Shown here: positions 22,901 through 34,277 of the stretch, in pieces
How the letters are laid out: each line of letters starts with the position of its first letter
Position numbering within the stretch: the stretch's first letter is position 1
Origin: Diplolepis rosae
Taxonomy: Eukaryota > Arthropoda > Insecta > Hymenoptera > Diplolepididae
Length of the DNA stretch: 64,000 nucleotides
Assembly (NCBI GenBank): GCA_030998225.1
Contig: JAPYXD010000701.1
Coordinates: 16,352,501-16,416,500, forward strand
Direction: 5' to 3'
Made by a program: the position numbers and the translations under genes
Notes under the pieces: generated by a model
Databases searched by the model: none
The model's input: only the letters and a program-made list of their open reading frames with translations
Told to the model about the DNA's origin: nothing

Positions 22901-24607
22901 TGCTAATCATTTTTCAAAAATTTTATTATCCAAGTATAAATTATAAAAACATTGTTAAATGCGATAAACATGGCATTATCAATTCTAGTGTTTAAAAAAA
23001 ATAAAATTAAGCATATCATGCAATCTTTCATGGCATGTTTATCGCATTAAATAATTTTTTTATAAATTACACTTAGAAAGTAAAAATTAAAAAAAATAAC
23101 TAGCGTTCCAAAGGGCGTCAGAAAGGACGTACTTTTTCACGTCAAACAGGATGTATGAAAGGACGTCCTTCAGTATCCCAATTTCGGACATTCGTTTTGA
23201 CGTGGAAAAGCACGACTTTGACGACGCATATTTTACACCCTTTTGGACGTGAAAAAATATATATTTCTAGACGCAACATTTTAAAACTGGGATCGCTTTG
23301 GTAAAGTTTGCTTTAATTACAGCAAACCTTGCTAATATCATTTGAGAAATATTTTACGTTTTTGCTTTAAACAAATTATTATTCTGCAAATGCAGCTATT
23401 TTTTTATAAAATCTATTTGAATGTTCGACTTCAAGCAATAGATAATAAAATGAAAACTTCATTTTGAAATCTAAGATGGTGAAGTCTTCGAAAGTAATTA
23501 AAGGAATTCGATCGACTACAAATCTACATGAAATCTTAACTTACATCAGTAATTTTTATTTGAAGTATCTTTGTTTTATATTTATAACGTGTAAGAAAGG
23601 TTTTAATTGATGAAAGGCTAGTTCGATAGGTTATATTCCTAGCGAACTGGCTGAACTCTAGCTTTACGCTGTAGCGTAACGCTAGAGTAAAGCTATCGTA
23701 AAGCTAGCGTAAAATAGCATTATAACACATGCATGAGGTAAAATAAATAATCAACATGTTTTTATCCTTATTCTACGTTAAAAATAACGTTAATTGGTAA
23801 TTGAAATATGCAACAATTTTATTTATTAACGCTAAAAATTTTAAAAACATAATACCTGTCATTGAAGGCAGTGCAGTGGTTCACCTTTTGTAGAACGTCT
23901 CCACCGTTAAAGTTGACCATTGGTTGGAGTGAGACACAACTATACTTTCATCTCACTCTAACAGATACAATCCTGACGGTGAAGACATGGAAAGTGATGA
24001 ACCACTGCACTGCCTTTAATGACAGGTATTATGTTTTTTTACTTTTTAGCGTGAATACATAAAATTATTGCATATTTCAATTACCAGTTAACGCTATTTG
24101 TAACGTAGAATAAGGATAAAAACATGTTAATTATTTATTTTGCCTCATTCGATTAGAATAGAATAAAAAATACTGCGATCCCCTGAAATATTTTTTTATT
24201 TTTCTCGAAAAAAAATAGTCAAACTGATCGGCAAAGTTTCCCTTTATTGTCTGATAGACTCTGCTTACTGTTAGGCAGGCTGTAGATTTAATTATCGGCG
24301 TCACGTAATTCAGTTGATCCATGAAGAATCAACTTAGGGAAGGTGACCAACAGAATTGAATAAACGTATTTAAGAAAAAGTTAAACATTAATCTGAAGTA
24401 TTTACATCAAATTACAATGCAAATAATTCACTCAAAATGTGGACCATGATCAGTTACACTTTTGGGATAAGCGTCAGGAAGAATTTCGAATGATGTCAAA
24501 AATTTCTCAAAACTAATCATAATTATTTTTCATACTTCAGTTAACTTACCGGAGGTAGCAGCACAGATTATAATAGCACAAAATTTATAAATAATAAGGA
24601 TCTTCAT
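19928..24607 (-). CDS. SPH1: secreted S1-family serine protease homologue, triad lost
   Basis: Four minus-strand exons with GT-AG introns: 24550-24607 (58 bp), 20787-21115, 20217-20459 and 19928-20131, together 834 bp or 277 aa, a normal length for a chymotrypsin-like domain. Exon 1 encodes a signal peptide (MKILIIYKFCAIIICAATS). The domain starts near residue 33 (KLNGLTLV in place of IVGG, so no activation site). HICVVTLLSSKHALTGTKCL matches CGGTLLSxxHVLTAAHC with His57 replaced by Lys. DYNVAVITLRT matches NDIALIxLRT with Asp102 replaced by Asn. DDYGSPLIY matches GDSGGPLVY with Ser195 replaced by Tyr. Cysteines pairing the His loop and the C-terminal half are partly kept. I infer a secreted non-proteolytic protein, as in insect SPHs acting in immunity, saliva or venom; the role is unknown. 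Intron 1 (3.4 kb) holds a mariner and two foldbacks. It is convergent with SPH3. Confidence 0.82.
21484..22694 (+). mobile_element. Mariner family A, copy 2 (in SPH1 intron 1)
   Basis: 1211-bp element with the family A TIRs and TA at 21482-21483 and 22695-22696. The transposase opens with MSNFVPEKVFLRGVLLHYFN, keeps the HTH half (to SLRVT and a stop near 21957), loses a few codons just before INEKWIHYENPKRKKSYVK (first Asp replaced by Asn), and reaches HRDNARPHVAL. There a ~75-bp deletion removes the strand up to LAPSDYHLF. The element lies antisense to SPH1 and does not interrupt an exon. Confidence 0.92.
22826..23222. repeat. Foldback element in SPH1 intron 1
   Basis: The outer arms (GTCGTACTTTTTCATG at left; inverse near 23200-23220) and the inner arms (TTAAATGCGATAAACATGGC at 22955; inverse ending near 23047) together form a ~400-bp imperfect hairpin. 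Blocks such as AAAGGACGT and GACGTCC recur several times. It is a non-autonomous DNA element with no coding sequence. Confidence 0.6.
23640..23718. repeat. Short internally palindromic repeat cluster
   Basis: GCTAGCGTAA/TTACGCTAGC-like decamers occur about five times in both orientations within 75 bp (CTAGCTTTACGC, GCGTAACGCTAGAG, AAAGCTAGCGTAAAA). They could form alternative hairpins. No function is assigned. Confidence 0.5.
23733..24149. repeat. Foldback MITE with ~150-bp arms
   Basis: The sequence from 23735 (ATGAGGTAAAATAAATAATC) to about 23883 returns inverted from about 23999 to 24149 with only scattered changes, around a ~110-bp loop. The arms include the ACCTGTCATTGAAGGCAGTG block. 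It lies in SPH1 intron 1. The 66-codon frame inside is an artefact of the arms. Confidence 0.8.
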
Positions 24608-25305
24608 TCTTAATGCAATTTTTTTTTAAATGAAATTATTTTTCGGTTCAAATACTTCTTGGGAGATAATTTACGTCTGTATGTGTTCTTAACATAAGAT
24701 TAAACAATCTCAGGGACAAATTTAATGCCATATTGTTTTTGACGTAGCTCAATGTTTTAAATGATAAGAATGACGCAATATACTCTATTCACATACTAAT
24801 AAGCACACAGCGCCTTTTTAAAAATCTTTGCGTTTAGAAAACCAGACGCATTTTCTAATAATTCTATATTGAAAATATAAAAAATAATTGAATGAAAGAC
24901 TTGCCCGAAAAAATAGTTTGCTACTTTAAAATGTTGATATCTATGAAGAGTCTAAATGTGACAACACGTCAGTTCACTGAAATACATTAATAAAAAAACG
25001 AAGTCGGTTTCATTAATACACTACAAATTTTAAAAATAAAATATCAAGATTTGTTTTTATCACAAAAACCAAAATCAAAACATATCTTTAGAGTTTCGGT
25101 TTTTGATTGAAATAAATCTTCATCTTTTTGGTAAAATAAACTTGTAGCGGAGTAATTTTTGCGTGTGAATAAAACTGATTCAGAAAAAAGTTCGGTTGAA
25201 TTTACTGAATTTAAAAAAAAATATCTTTGGTTCTTTGAAGTAAATAGGTCCGATGAAATTTTGTAATTATATACAAAAACGCTATTATGATGAAACTAGT
25301 TACAA
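24608..25305. other. SPH1 upstream region
   Basis: This would hold the SPH1 5' UTR and promoter. It is AT-rich; I see no convincing TATA box or initiator at a fixed distance, and no transposon end. Confidence 0.35.
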
Positions 25306-25849
25306 TACGCGGGTTGTTCAAAAAGTTTACAGTCTGACGCAGAGGTGGCACAAGAATGACATTTACTTTTTTTTTCTTTTTTTTTTTCTTTTTTTTTTGG
25401 TGAGGAGGAAAAATGGCAAAATCTTTTATAGACGTTGTACAGGACTCTCCTAGGACAGGTCTAGGCATACCTGTTAAAACCAAAAAACCCCCTCTCTCGA
25501 ACCAATACACCACCCGCGGAACCGCCTTTCGGCTTTAAACTTCACGGGTGGTTGGTTCCATTAAAGTCGCGTACGACTCTTCCGTCATCCGTTCGCTCGG
25601 AACTTCCACCCGCGGCCACACGCCCACTAGGATAACCGACTAGCCGCGCCACCCAGGGGAGAAACAAACAGATTCCTCCCCCGAACGACGCGGACAGTCA
25701 AGTCTACCCGAGACGCAGGACCGCGGGTGCCGGCCCCGATGCGATTTCTACTGGCCCTCCCCGTTGTTTCGCTCTCGAAGCCCATCAAGTTCCCTCGTCT
25801 TCATCACAAGTGTGACGAATGATTCGATGAGCGTCCAGAACCGTTCAGA

Positions 25850-28800
25850 CTAGAGCATGAGGGGGACCATCGTGTCAGGAGTAAGTTCGGAACCCACCGC
25901 CTGACCGAGGACCTCCCTAGCCACACCCCATTTTGCGCAGACGAAGAGTGCGTGCTCTGCGTTATCCACCGGGGAATCGCAGTAGCAACACGTCTCCTCG
26001 TCTCTCTTCTTAAAGCGCCTCAGGTACGCGTTAAAACAGCCATGGCCCGAGAGCGCTTGTGCCAAGTAAAAGCCGACTTCCCCGTGCTTTCTGTTCAGCC
26101 AGGTGGCGAGCTCCGGGATCAGGCGGTAGGTCCATCTCCCTGTCTGCTCACCATGCCATCTCATCTGCCATTTCTCGACGAGTCTGCGCCTTCCATCCTT
26201 GTGGATGGCCTCCTTCGCGCGAACGATTTCCTGCAGGTCGGCGCAGGTAAGCTCCTTGCGAAGCTGAAAGGTTTCCTGCCTTTCCTCCGCCAATAAATCT
26301 ATTGGCGGGACGCTCGCCAGGACCAGCACAGCGCTCGTCTAGATAGTTCTATATGCCGAAACTATTCTCAGCGCGACAAGTCTCTGCGCCGAGAACAGCT
26401 TCTTCGGGATAGCATGGTTTTGCAAGGCATTGGCCCAGACCGGAGCTGCATAAAGCAGCTTCGAATGGACCACGCTCGCCACCAATCTTCTTTTCGCTTC
26501 CCTGGGTCCACCAATGTTTGGCATAAGCCGGGCCAAGTTTGCTCCACATTGGATGGCTTTGGCGGCTGCGATCTTTAGGTGTTCACCAAAGCTAAGCTTA
26601 CGATCCAGCTGCACTCGACTTCATGCTCTCCGAGAACGATCCTCGGGTATTGGAAGGATCTCCTGTCCGTAACGAGCAAAGCCTCGGTTTTCTCAGGGGC
26701 CATTTTAAGACCTCCGCCATTCAACCAGCGCTTCGCTCGCCACAGACTTTCATTGATCCTCAGCTCTAGGATTCCGACGTCGTCAGCGGCGCACACGACA
26801 AGTGCGTCATCCGCGAAGCCGACGATGCTCGTTCCAGCAGGCAGGTCCATGCGCAGGAAATCGTCGTACATGACGTTCCAAACGAGTGGACCCACCCGCG
26901 ACCCTTGAGGGGCGCCACATGTCATCTCCTCCTTGAGAGACCATTTGTCGCCCTCATATATCACCCACCTGTCGCTCAGATAGTCATCTATCATTCGCAA
27001 CAGGTAGTCTGGAACCTTTTTCCGCACCATCGCCTCGATGCAGATGTTCCATCTCGCGGTATTGAACGCATTGCGTATGTCAATGCTAATCAACGCACAG
27101 AATCCCTTTCGCTTACCAGTTCCTCTTCTTGCATTTGTGGCGATGTTAACCACAGCTTGGATGGCGTCCACAGTGGACCTGCCTTTCCTGAATCCGAACT
27201 GGTTTTCCGAGAGCCCGTTCTCCCCGACCAAGAGAGCCTGAAGCCGTTGTAGAATCAACTCCTCCAGAAGCTTCCCCATCGTATCCAATAAGCATATTGG
27301 TCTATACGACGAGGCAACCCCTAGATGTTTGTTGCCCTTCCTTAGCAGGACCAACCTCTGCTTCTTCCAATCTGCGAAGAACCTGCCCTCCCGAAGACAG
27401 GAGTTAAAGGCTTCTAGGAGGATCTCTGGATACGCCCCGATCACCTCTTTGAGGATCTCGTTCTGCACCCCGTCGATACCCGGAGCTGTATTTGCCTTAA
27501 GCCTTCCACCCTCTCTGTTTAGTTCTTCGAGAGTGAAGAGTTCTTCTCGACTGACAAATCAGGAACTTCGGTCCTGTATTTGGAACGGCTCCACGTGTGG
27601 TAACAAGCTACGAACAATGTACTGGACTCGATCGGGATTATCCAGGCCCGGGGTCTTTCTTCTAGCCGCCAATCTCTTGGTGACTATTTTGAAGGCGAGA
27701 CCCCATGGGTTCTTCTCGACCTCACCGATCAAGTCTTTCCAGCATTGAAGTCGGCTTTTCTTTATGCCTCGCCTCAAAGCTGTTTTTGCCCCTTTCCATG
27801 CCTCGTGCAGCGTAGCATCCCCCTTTGAACGGGTGAATTTTCGCCGCGCTGCGGGCATTCTCGACGTAGGGCTGCCAACTGGTCGTTCCACCAGTACATC
27901 GAACTCTTGGCTTGCCTGCGCTCACGGCGAGGCATCGAGTAGTCGCAAGCCGCGACCACCTTCTGCCTCACCGAGCGCACAGCAGTTTCAAACGACCCAG
28001 CAGGGCAGACCCAACCAAGCTCATCGATGAGCCTGGTTTCTTCGAGGTGTTCGCGAAGTCTTTCCCTGCTGAGTCGTTTCGTGTTCCAGGAGGGGCTCCT
28101 TCCTTCGCAGCCCCTACCCTTATCTACCGCCTGACACCGTTGTTCTAGTGTGAATTCGATGCACCGGTGGTCACTCAAGGTTATTAATTTGAGGACCGAC
28201 CAGTCGCTTATCCTTAAAGCGAGGCGAGGTGCGGCAATTGTGAGATCAATTATTGACCCCCCCGGTCCTCGTCTGAACGTAAATTCCCCGCCCTGATTCA
28301 AGACGATCAGTTCGTTCCTAGCGACCATCTCGCCAACCAAGATTCCCCTCCTATCTAGGCGGGCTTCACCCCACTCGGGCGACTTACTGTTGAAGTCACC
28401 CCCTATGAGGGATCGCCCGATGGCCTCACGGAGGCTTTCCTCAAGGAGGAGGATCTGGGTCTCAAAGACATCGAAGGGATCGCCGGGGGGGAAGTAGCAG
28501 CTGTACACACGCACATCTGCCACCTCCACGAAGACGAACCCTGCATCGGTCTCCAGGAAGTCCCCGACGCCCAAATCAGGGTTACAAACAAGGATGCCGG
28601 CCCTCCTTGATGCATCCTGATACCAAGCAGAGTTATCGGACCACTTGTACTGCTCACTAATGAGCAGCACATCAGCCCCCCTCTCCCTGTCAGTCTGCAT
28701 CAGGAGGTCCTGGGCATCCTTCCCCCTTCCGAGTTTGAGCTGCAGGAACTTCAATTCCTGCCTCTCAACCTCCGAAGCTCTTCCCGGAAGACCGGGCAGG

Positions 28801-28859
28801 AGCCGCTCCCCGACACATGGGCGACATCTTTGTCGCCCCTGTCTGCGCATGACAGGCAC
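25850..28859 (-). pseudogene. LINE ORF2: endonuclease + reverse transcriptase (frameshifted)
   Basis: Endonuclease at 27774-28859: IGGDFNSKSPEWGE (Asp/Asn catalytic pair), GGSIIDLTIA and LSDHRCIEF (active-site His), as in APE-like LINE nucleases of the R1 group. A frame change near 27890, a linker (27559-27891) and a second change near 27555 lead to reverse transcriptase at 26575-27468: SYRPICLLDTMGKLLEELI, NQFGFRKGRSTVDAI, GAPQGSRVGPLVWNVMYDDF, and the intact catalytic box GFADDALVV. A frameshift near 26600 leads to the thumb region (26339-26614), and a stop near 26337 to the C-terminal domain (25850-26329), whose CCYCDSPVDNAEHALFVC is the C-x2-C-x7-H-x4-C finger typical of R1. ORF2 cleaves target DNA and copies the element RNA there. 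Confidence 0.88.
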
Positions 28860-29964
28860 CTTGGTGGCGCCTTACAGGTCCTGGCCAAGTATCCCGTGGC
28901 GCCGCATCTCCAACAGGCGTTTTTCCTGTCGGGGTTGCTGCAGCCCCGGGACCCGTGGCCGTACCCAAGGCACCTGAAGCAGCGGGCGACTTCCAGGTGC
29001 TCGCGAATGCGGCACTCTCCCCACCCGATCCTCAACTTGCCCAGCTGAAGCAGACGCGCGGCGTCTGCCTCAGCTAGCCGGATGTCTGCAGTCTTCACCC
29101 CACCAAAGCGGGTGAAGGGCCTGCAGGACCCCTCAAAAGCCGGTCTGCCCAATGCCAAGCACAGGGCAGACACAACCTCTTCGTTTTCAACGGTCTCGTC
29201 GAGGTCCCTAATTTCGAGGGACCTCGTCGAGACCAGGGCTGAAATTTGCGCCCTTTCCCCGACCGCCAGGACGAGCTCCGTTCGGAAGGCCGAAACGTCT
29301 CCCCCCTTTTTGAGGACCAAAAGGACTTCTTCCTTCCTGGTCCTCCGGATAGACAGGACCTCAAGTCCTGCCTTCCGGGGGTCGACCTTCGCCTTCATTT
29401 CCCTCAAGATGTCGGCGTAGGACTGGCCGTCCCTCGCCGACACCTTGATGGCGTCGCCCGACCTGGCGGGCGTGGAGCGCTTCGACTTAGGAGTGGCGGT
29501 GGTCCCCTGCGCTTTTTGGGCAGGGTCCTCCGCCCTGTTCTCCTTTTTTTTTCTTTTTTCTTTTTTTTTCTTTTTTTTGTGACCACATGCCAGTTCCCTT
29601 CTTTATTTGGGGGCTGGCTCGTGGCCACCTTGGCATAAGAGGGCGAAGAGCCACCCTTCCCCCTCTTGGGAGTTTTTTCCAGAGGGGGAGAGGGCGCAGA
29701 TCTTTTTTCGCCCTTCGCCTGATTTTTTGGGGTATCTCCCAGAGACGCCGAACGTGGTCTCTGGAAGATCCCCAATTTCTTCATAGCGGGGTGAGATTCC
29801 ATTTTCTTCTGGAATTTCACCCCGCTCTCCAGGAGGCACTTGTGGGTGTTGAGCATCCCGCTCAACACCTCAGTTTCCTCGTTCACCGAGTCTTTAACGA
29901 AGCCAGGGTTATTCCTCAGCATACCCTGTTGTATAACGCTGAGGGCCCTGGCTAACCTTTCCAT
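28751..29964 (-). pseudogene. LINE ORF1: gag-like RNA-binding protein
   Basis: Two frames overlap. The N-terminal frame (29404-29964, MERLARALSVIQQ) is followed by a basic run encoded by an A-rich tract (KKRKKKKKEKKRRTG), where a slip shifts the frame. The main frame (28751-29443) carries the gag core (VKTADIRLAEADAARLLQLG) and three zinc knuckles in a row: CFRCLGYGHGSRGC (its His is in place), CWRCGATGYLARTC and a longer CLSCADRG...C. R1-type ORF1 coats element RNA and brings it to the nucleus. The end of ORF1 overlaps the start of ORF2 by about 110 bp. Confidence 0.82.
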
Positions 29965-31380
29965 TTTTTCATTTTACTCCTTCAGGAGCTGAAGGACGTC
30001 TTGCCAACCCTCAGCTCCTGTAGGAGTGTGTGAGTGCGCATCTGGCGCCTTCACCTCTCCATGTCCTTTATTTTTTTCAGAGTTCATATTTGTTTTCCTC
30101 GTGTCTTAAGACAGTTCGCCCATCATGGGAGCCCTACCGCAGTAGGGCTACTATCCCCGCCTGTATAGATCCCTAGTTATATGCGCCGAAACCGAGAAGC
30201 TGCTTATCGGGAGGTCGATCCTATCGGCACATTAAATGAAGCTAGCAAAAAAGGTTACGGGATAGGCCCGCGCCATAATGATGCTAAAGGTTTAACGTCA
30301 CCCCTATCGACCGAGCGGTGCCGGGTCCGCCCCGACACCTGACCCGGACTTCAGGCTAGACGGTGTGCGATTTATCCTACGCAGCGTCGGATATAAGGAA
30401 ATACTGACCAGGTAATCCTTCATTCCTGCGCCCGGACGTCCATGATTTCAACCCCGACATTGGCTCCAGACAGTAGGATCGTGAGCGGTTTTCCCAGGTT
30501 AACATGTGGTTTCACGGGATCTTTGCCCTTCGCGGTCGAACACCGGAGGGACTTAGGTTACCCATATTACTTCCACAGAGGTGAGGTACTAACATCGCGT
30601 CCTACCCTGGTCGAGAGGCTACTACTCCTCCCTTGGCTAGTCTATCGGGAATATCCACCAGGCGCCGGCCGCAGCCCCATTCACTCAGCGTCCCATTCAT
30701 TCTGGTGCACGCGGGAAGTTCAGCGTCATCACCGCATACGCATTTGGGGCGATACCCCGATTAAGGGTCCCCCTGCATTCACTCCCTGTACGTTCATTCG
30801 GCATCAAGAGACCTGTTCAAGGTCCCCTGATGCTTTCGCTCCACACCGCGTCCTCACGCGCCTGAAAGTCGCAGAACAACCGTCGTGGCACGTGCGCCCG
30901 GCAGGCCCATCACTAGGGAAAAGCCCGTCTATAGGGCTCCCTTGGCAGCCATCCTGACGGCAACAGCCCTACTGCTGGCAGAGTCCTTGCGGCTACTACC
31001 GTTGGTGGGCTGCAGGACGCGTCTGCTCCGTGCTTGGACTCTTGCGTTCACCTCGGCGAGACCCTGCCCGCCCACAGAATGCTCTCTTGGTTGTTAGGTG
31101 TGTTGTGTTTAGTGTCGCTGTAATGTGTTGTGTCATGTTGCTGTCTGTGTGCCCCCTCCTCCTTTCTCATCCGGGCTTGGGATAAAATTGTAATTAAAGT
31201 TGTTATGAAGTACTTTGTTCAAAAGGGTTTCACCCTGATGAACAAATCACGAGAGATGGATTCTACTTTAAAGGATTCTTCCCCTTTGTTTTCGAGTGTA
31301 AGAAAGTGGGTTGCTGAATTTAAACGTAGTCGTATATCCATTTAATTTAAACCGCGTCCACTACATTTAACACGATGCTT

Positions 31381-31533
31381 TACACGGAAAAAAATTTGGC
31401 ACAGGTGCTGCCCCTAGCGGTAGAGCTGGTAGGGAGTGTAGTTGCACCGCATCGTCAGGCAAATACAAACGCAGGCGAAAGTACAGCTTCTAAGTTTTTT
31501 ATGATTTAGATGAAAAAATTTAGTGCCGTTTAA
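31381..31533. other. Unassigned spacer between mariner relic and MITE
   Basis: Begins with the recurrent ACACGGAAAAAAAT-type motif at about 31383. No frame or inverted partner was identified. Confidence 0.35.
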
Positions 31534-32258
31534 GGGGGAAAATACATGTTAAATTTTGAAAAAATTGATTTTTTTTATTCATAAAATGTTAGTATAGTCC
31601 TTTAAGAATACGTTCGACGAGGCTACCAAAGGACAATTATACTTGTATGGCGCTGGAATTGCTGATTAATTGGTACGTCACTACAAGCATTGAATTTTTA
31701 TATAACCAAACTTCAACCGCGTTTTTCTCAAAACTATATTTTTCAAATCGGCGGCCACAATAACTCAATAAGTTATTTATCTGTCCCTCTGAAATTTTGC
31801 ACACACCTTTTTAATGATATTACTTTCTATGTGAACCTACATATTTCCAAAAGTTTGCTGAAAAAATTATTTTATCGAAGCTAAAATAATCGAAAAATTC
31901 GGTCAAAAATTTAAATTATTTTTATAAACTGTTTCATTCTGTGAATTTTTTTCTTCATTTTTTTAGCTTCATCTACAAAATATAACATTATTAATCAAAC
32001 AGAATTTTGGTTTTTATTTTCAGGTCGTTAGAACCGAGACTACAATGTCCGCCGATCGAGAAGTCTCGCTGCGACCTTCCCAGAAGAATGTAGTGTACAG
32101 CGGCCATTTTGAATGATTGAAATAAAAAAAAAATTGTATTATTTCAAAATATGAATAAACCATATGCCAATTTTCAAAAATATACAATAAATTATTCATT
32201 TATAAAAGAAATTCATGAAAATCGAACAAAATACACCCCTCTACATGTATTGCCCCCC
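31534..32258. repeat. TTAA-flanked MITE (725 bp)
   Basis: TTAA at 31530-31533 and 32259-32262 flank short inverted ends (GGGGGAAAATACATGT against ACATGTATTGCCCCCC). The interior is AT-rich and non-coding; the 64-codon frame inside is not supported. A TTAA duplication points to piggyBac-type mobilisation. Confidence 0.7.
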
Positions 32259-32489
32259 TTAAGCGCGCTATGTGTAGTCCGGTTATAAGTCAACATGGTG
32301 GACTTCTCAAACAACGTGCTGTCAAAATTCGGTCTGTCGAATTTGAAAAATAGATTTTATTATGCTTGATTACATGGGGCGAGGGTATTACGGGGTATTT
32401 TTCATAATGTAGAAAGAAGAGTTATAGAATAATTATGAGAACTAATGATATAGATGAACTCTTGAATTTCCACTACTTTTAAGTTGCGA

Positions 32490-33837
32490 ATATTTGGATT
32501 ATTTAATCAAACTATTATTATCGTAATTTATTAAGAATTCCTTTGAGGTCAGAAGTAAGATACAAATTTTTGTAATACCAGATAATTATGTTATGCTTTC
32601 ACTAGATGTTTCTTCGCTTTTTACTAACGTTCCTCTTCTCTTGGTTTTGAAGGACATAGAAAAAAGATGGCATCATGTTTGTAAGTGGACGGAAATTCCA
32701 TTACAAGAATTTAAAGAAGGGATTGAATTGTTGATGAACTCGACATATTTTCAATTTGACCACAAATATTATAAACAAACTTATGGAACACCAGTGGGTT
32801 CTCCTATTTCTCCGATCATTTCAGATATAGTTATGCAAGACTTAGAAATCAGCTGTTTAAGTCAAATTGATTTTCATATTCCAATTTATTTGAGATATGT
32901 TAATGACACATTTTTAATAATTCCTGCTAATAAAATTGAATTTTTAGTTACTCTCTTCAATTAATATCATGATAGACTCGGATTTACATATGAAATTGAA
33001 AATAATAATTCTTTAAGTTTTCTTAATATTAACCTTGTTAGGAATGAAAGCCACTTACTAACAGATTGGTATCGTAAAAAAACAGATTCCCGTAGATATT
33101 TGAACTATCTTTCAAAAAATCCCATACATCAGAAAGTTGCAGTAATTAAGAGTTTGACTGACTATGCCATTCTGCTTACAGACAAAAAATTTCATCACAA
33201 TAATTTAAAAACGGTACATGGTTTATTGTTAATGAATAACTATCCTCCACAATTTATTACCAAACATATCAATAAAAGAATTTTAGAAATGTGCAGTAGA
33301 AACAATAATAAATTGGATATTAATAAAGTTGCTGAACTTAATAAAGAAGTTATATCATTTCCTTATCATGGAGACCTTTCTGAAAACATTAAAAGAAATT
33401 TTAAAGACATCAATGTTAGGATAGCTTTTTGCAGCGAGTCAAAGCTAAATGCATTCATTAAGACAGGTAAAGATCATCTTAAATGTCTTAACAAGATGAA
33501 TGTCATATATCGGTTTTCTTGCACTTGTGGCAAGTGTTATGTAGGTAAAACGAAACGTCCATTAAGTATTAGAAGAAAGGAACATACTGACAATTTTAAA
33601 CTTAATGAGAAATATCATAATGTAATTAGTAAAGACTTGAAGGATAATGTTGGTGACTATACAGAGCATTCTGTTCAATGGGAAAAAGTTGAGATACTGC
33701 ATCAAGAAAGTAGTTTTTATAAAAGAACTTTTGCTGAGATGGTTTTTATAAAAAAAGAAGGTAGCAATAGCTTAAATAAAATTACCGATTTAGAAAATTT
33801 AAATAGTGCTTATAAAATTATACCAGATTATTTATAA
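32490..33837 (+). pseudogene. Penelope-like element ORF: RT + GIY-YIG endonuclease
   Basis: The 5' half of the reverse transcriptase is missing. The frame picks up near 32520 with SLDVSSLFTNVP, typical of Penelope RTs, then YGTPVGSPISPIISDIVMQD and the catalytic box RYVNDTFLI, where the usual YVDD second Asp is Asn. A stop at 32963 precedes LSFLNINLVRN, and the rest is open from 33100 to 33837. The C-terminal endonuclease is intact in outline: VIYRFSC...CYVGKTKRPLSIRRKEH is the GIY-YIG signature with its Arg and the downstream Glu. Together RT and GIY-YIG define Penelope-like elements. The altered active site and stop imply a dead copy. Confidence 0.88.
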
Positions 33838-34277
33838 GTTTAATATTTCAATTGTTTTTGATTTATTTAATTGTTTAACTCAAATGTTTGCTTGTAGATT
33901 TTATTTTGACTTGTTCTTCATTAAATGTAGCTAACAACAGTCATACTTCTCTGACAAGTAAAGGTTAGGTAATTTAATAATATTATTCACACAGTTTTGA
34001 TTTGACTTGAAAGCGGAGCGTGTGCTCTCGCTCTCATACACTAAAATTGACCTTAATTTGAGAAATTTAACAATTAAATTTTTATATTTGACTGTGAAAA
34101 ATATTTTTTTTTAAATGTGACAAATTAAAAGTTGGAATATTATTAGTCCTGTCAACAATCGACCGTACTAAGAACTATGATCAATAATTTATTCACATAA
34201 GGTAACAGTTTTATATCCTAATTTTTATTTAACTAATCGTTATTTCTTGTCTGAATGATTCAATTGTCATGAATTAA

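Larger units (their letters stand above)
25365..31184 (-). mobile_element. R1-clade non-LTR retrotransposon, near full length
   Basis: A minus-strand, markedly GC-richer block of ~5.8 kb. From 5' to 3': a ~1.1-kb 5' UTR (about 29965-31184), ORF1 (gag with zinc knuckles), an overlapping ORF2 (apurinic-type endonuclease, reverse transcriptase, C-terminal Cys/His finger), a ~500-bp 3' UTR and an A-rich tail (read as the T-tracts at 25368-25400). This order is that of the R1 clade. Frameshifts and stops in both ORFs make this copy dead, but all domains remain. The 5' boundary is approximate and the target site is a mariner, not rDNA. Confidence 0.88.
25306..31380 (+). mobile_element. Mariner relic split by an R1 LINE
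   Basis: The left piece (about 25311-25364) has the TIR and leader of a mellifera-type mariner (GGGTTGTTCAAAAAGTTTAC, then CAGAGGTGGCA). The right piece (about 31185-31345) encodes the HTH N-terminus of its transposase: KYFVQKGFTLMNKSREMDST then PLFSSVRKWVAEFKRSRISI, ending at a stop. Everything between is the LINE listed next. The rest of the transposase and the right TIR are missing. No target duplication of the LINE is obvious, so the junctions may have lost sequence. Confidence 0.65.

Noticed and set aside
25211..25513. ORF with a poly-lysine run
   Set aside because: The Lys run is the A-rich tail of the minus-strand LINE; the flanks belong to different elements.
26579..29955. Long plus-strand ORFs across the LINE (for example 29246-29638, 27329-27748)
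   Set aside because: The minus strand encodes RT, endonuclease and zinc knuckles; plus frames are shadows in GC-rich DNA.
30442..30957. 171-codon plus-strand ORF
   Set aside because: It is antisense to the LINE 5' UTR, with proline/arginine-rich chance composition and no known domain.
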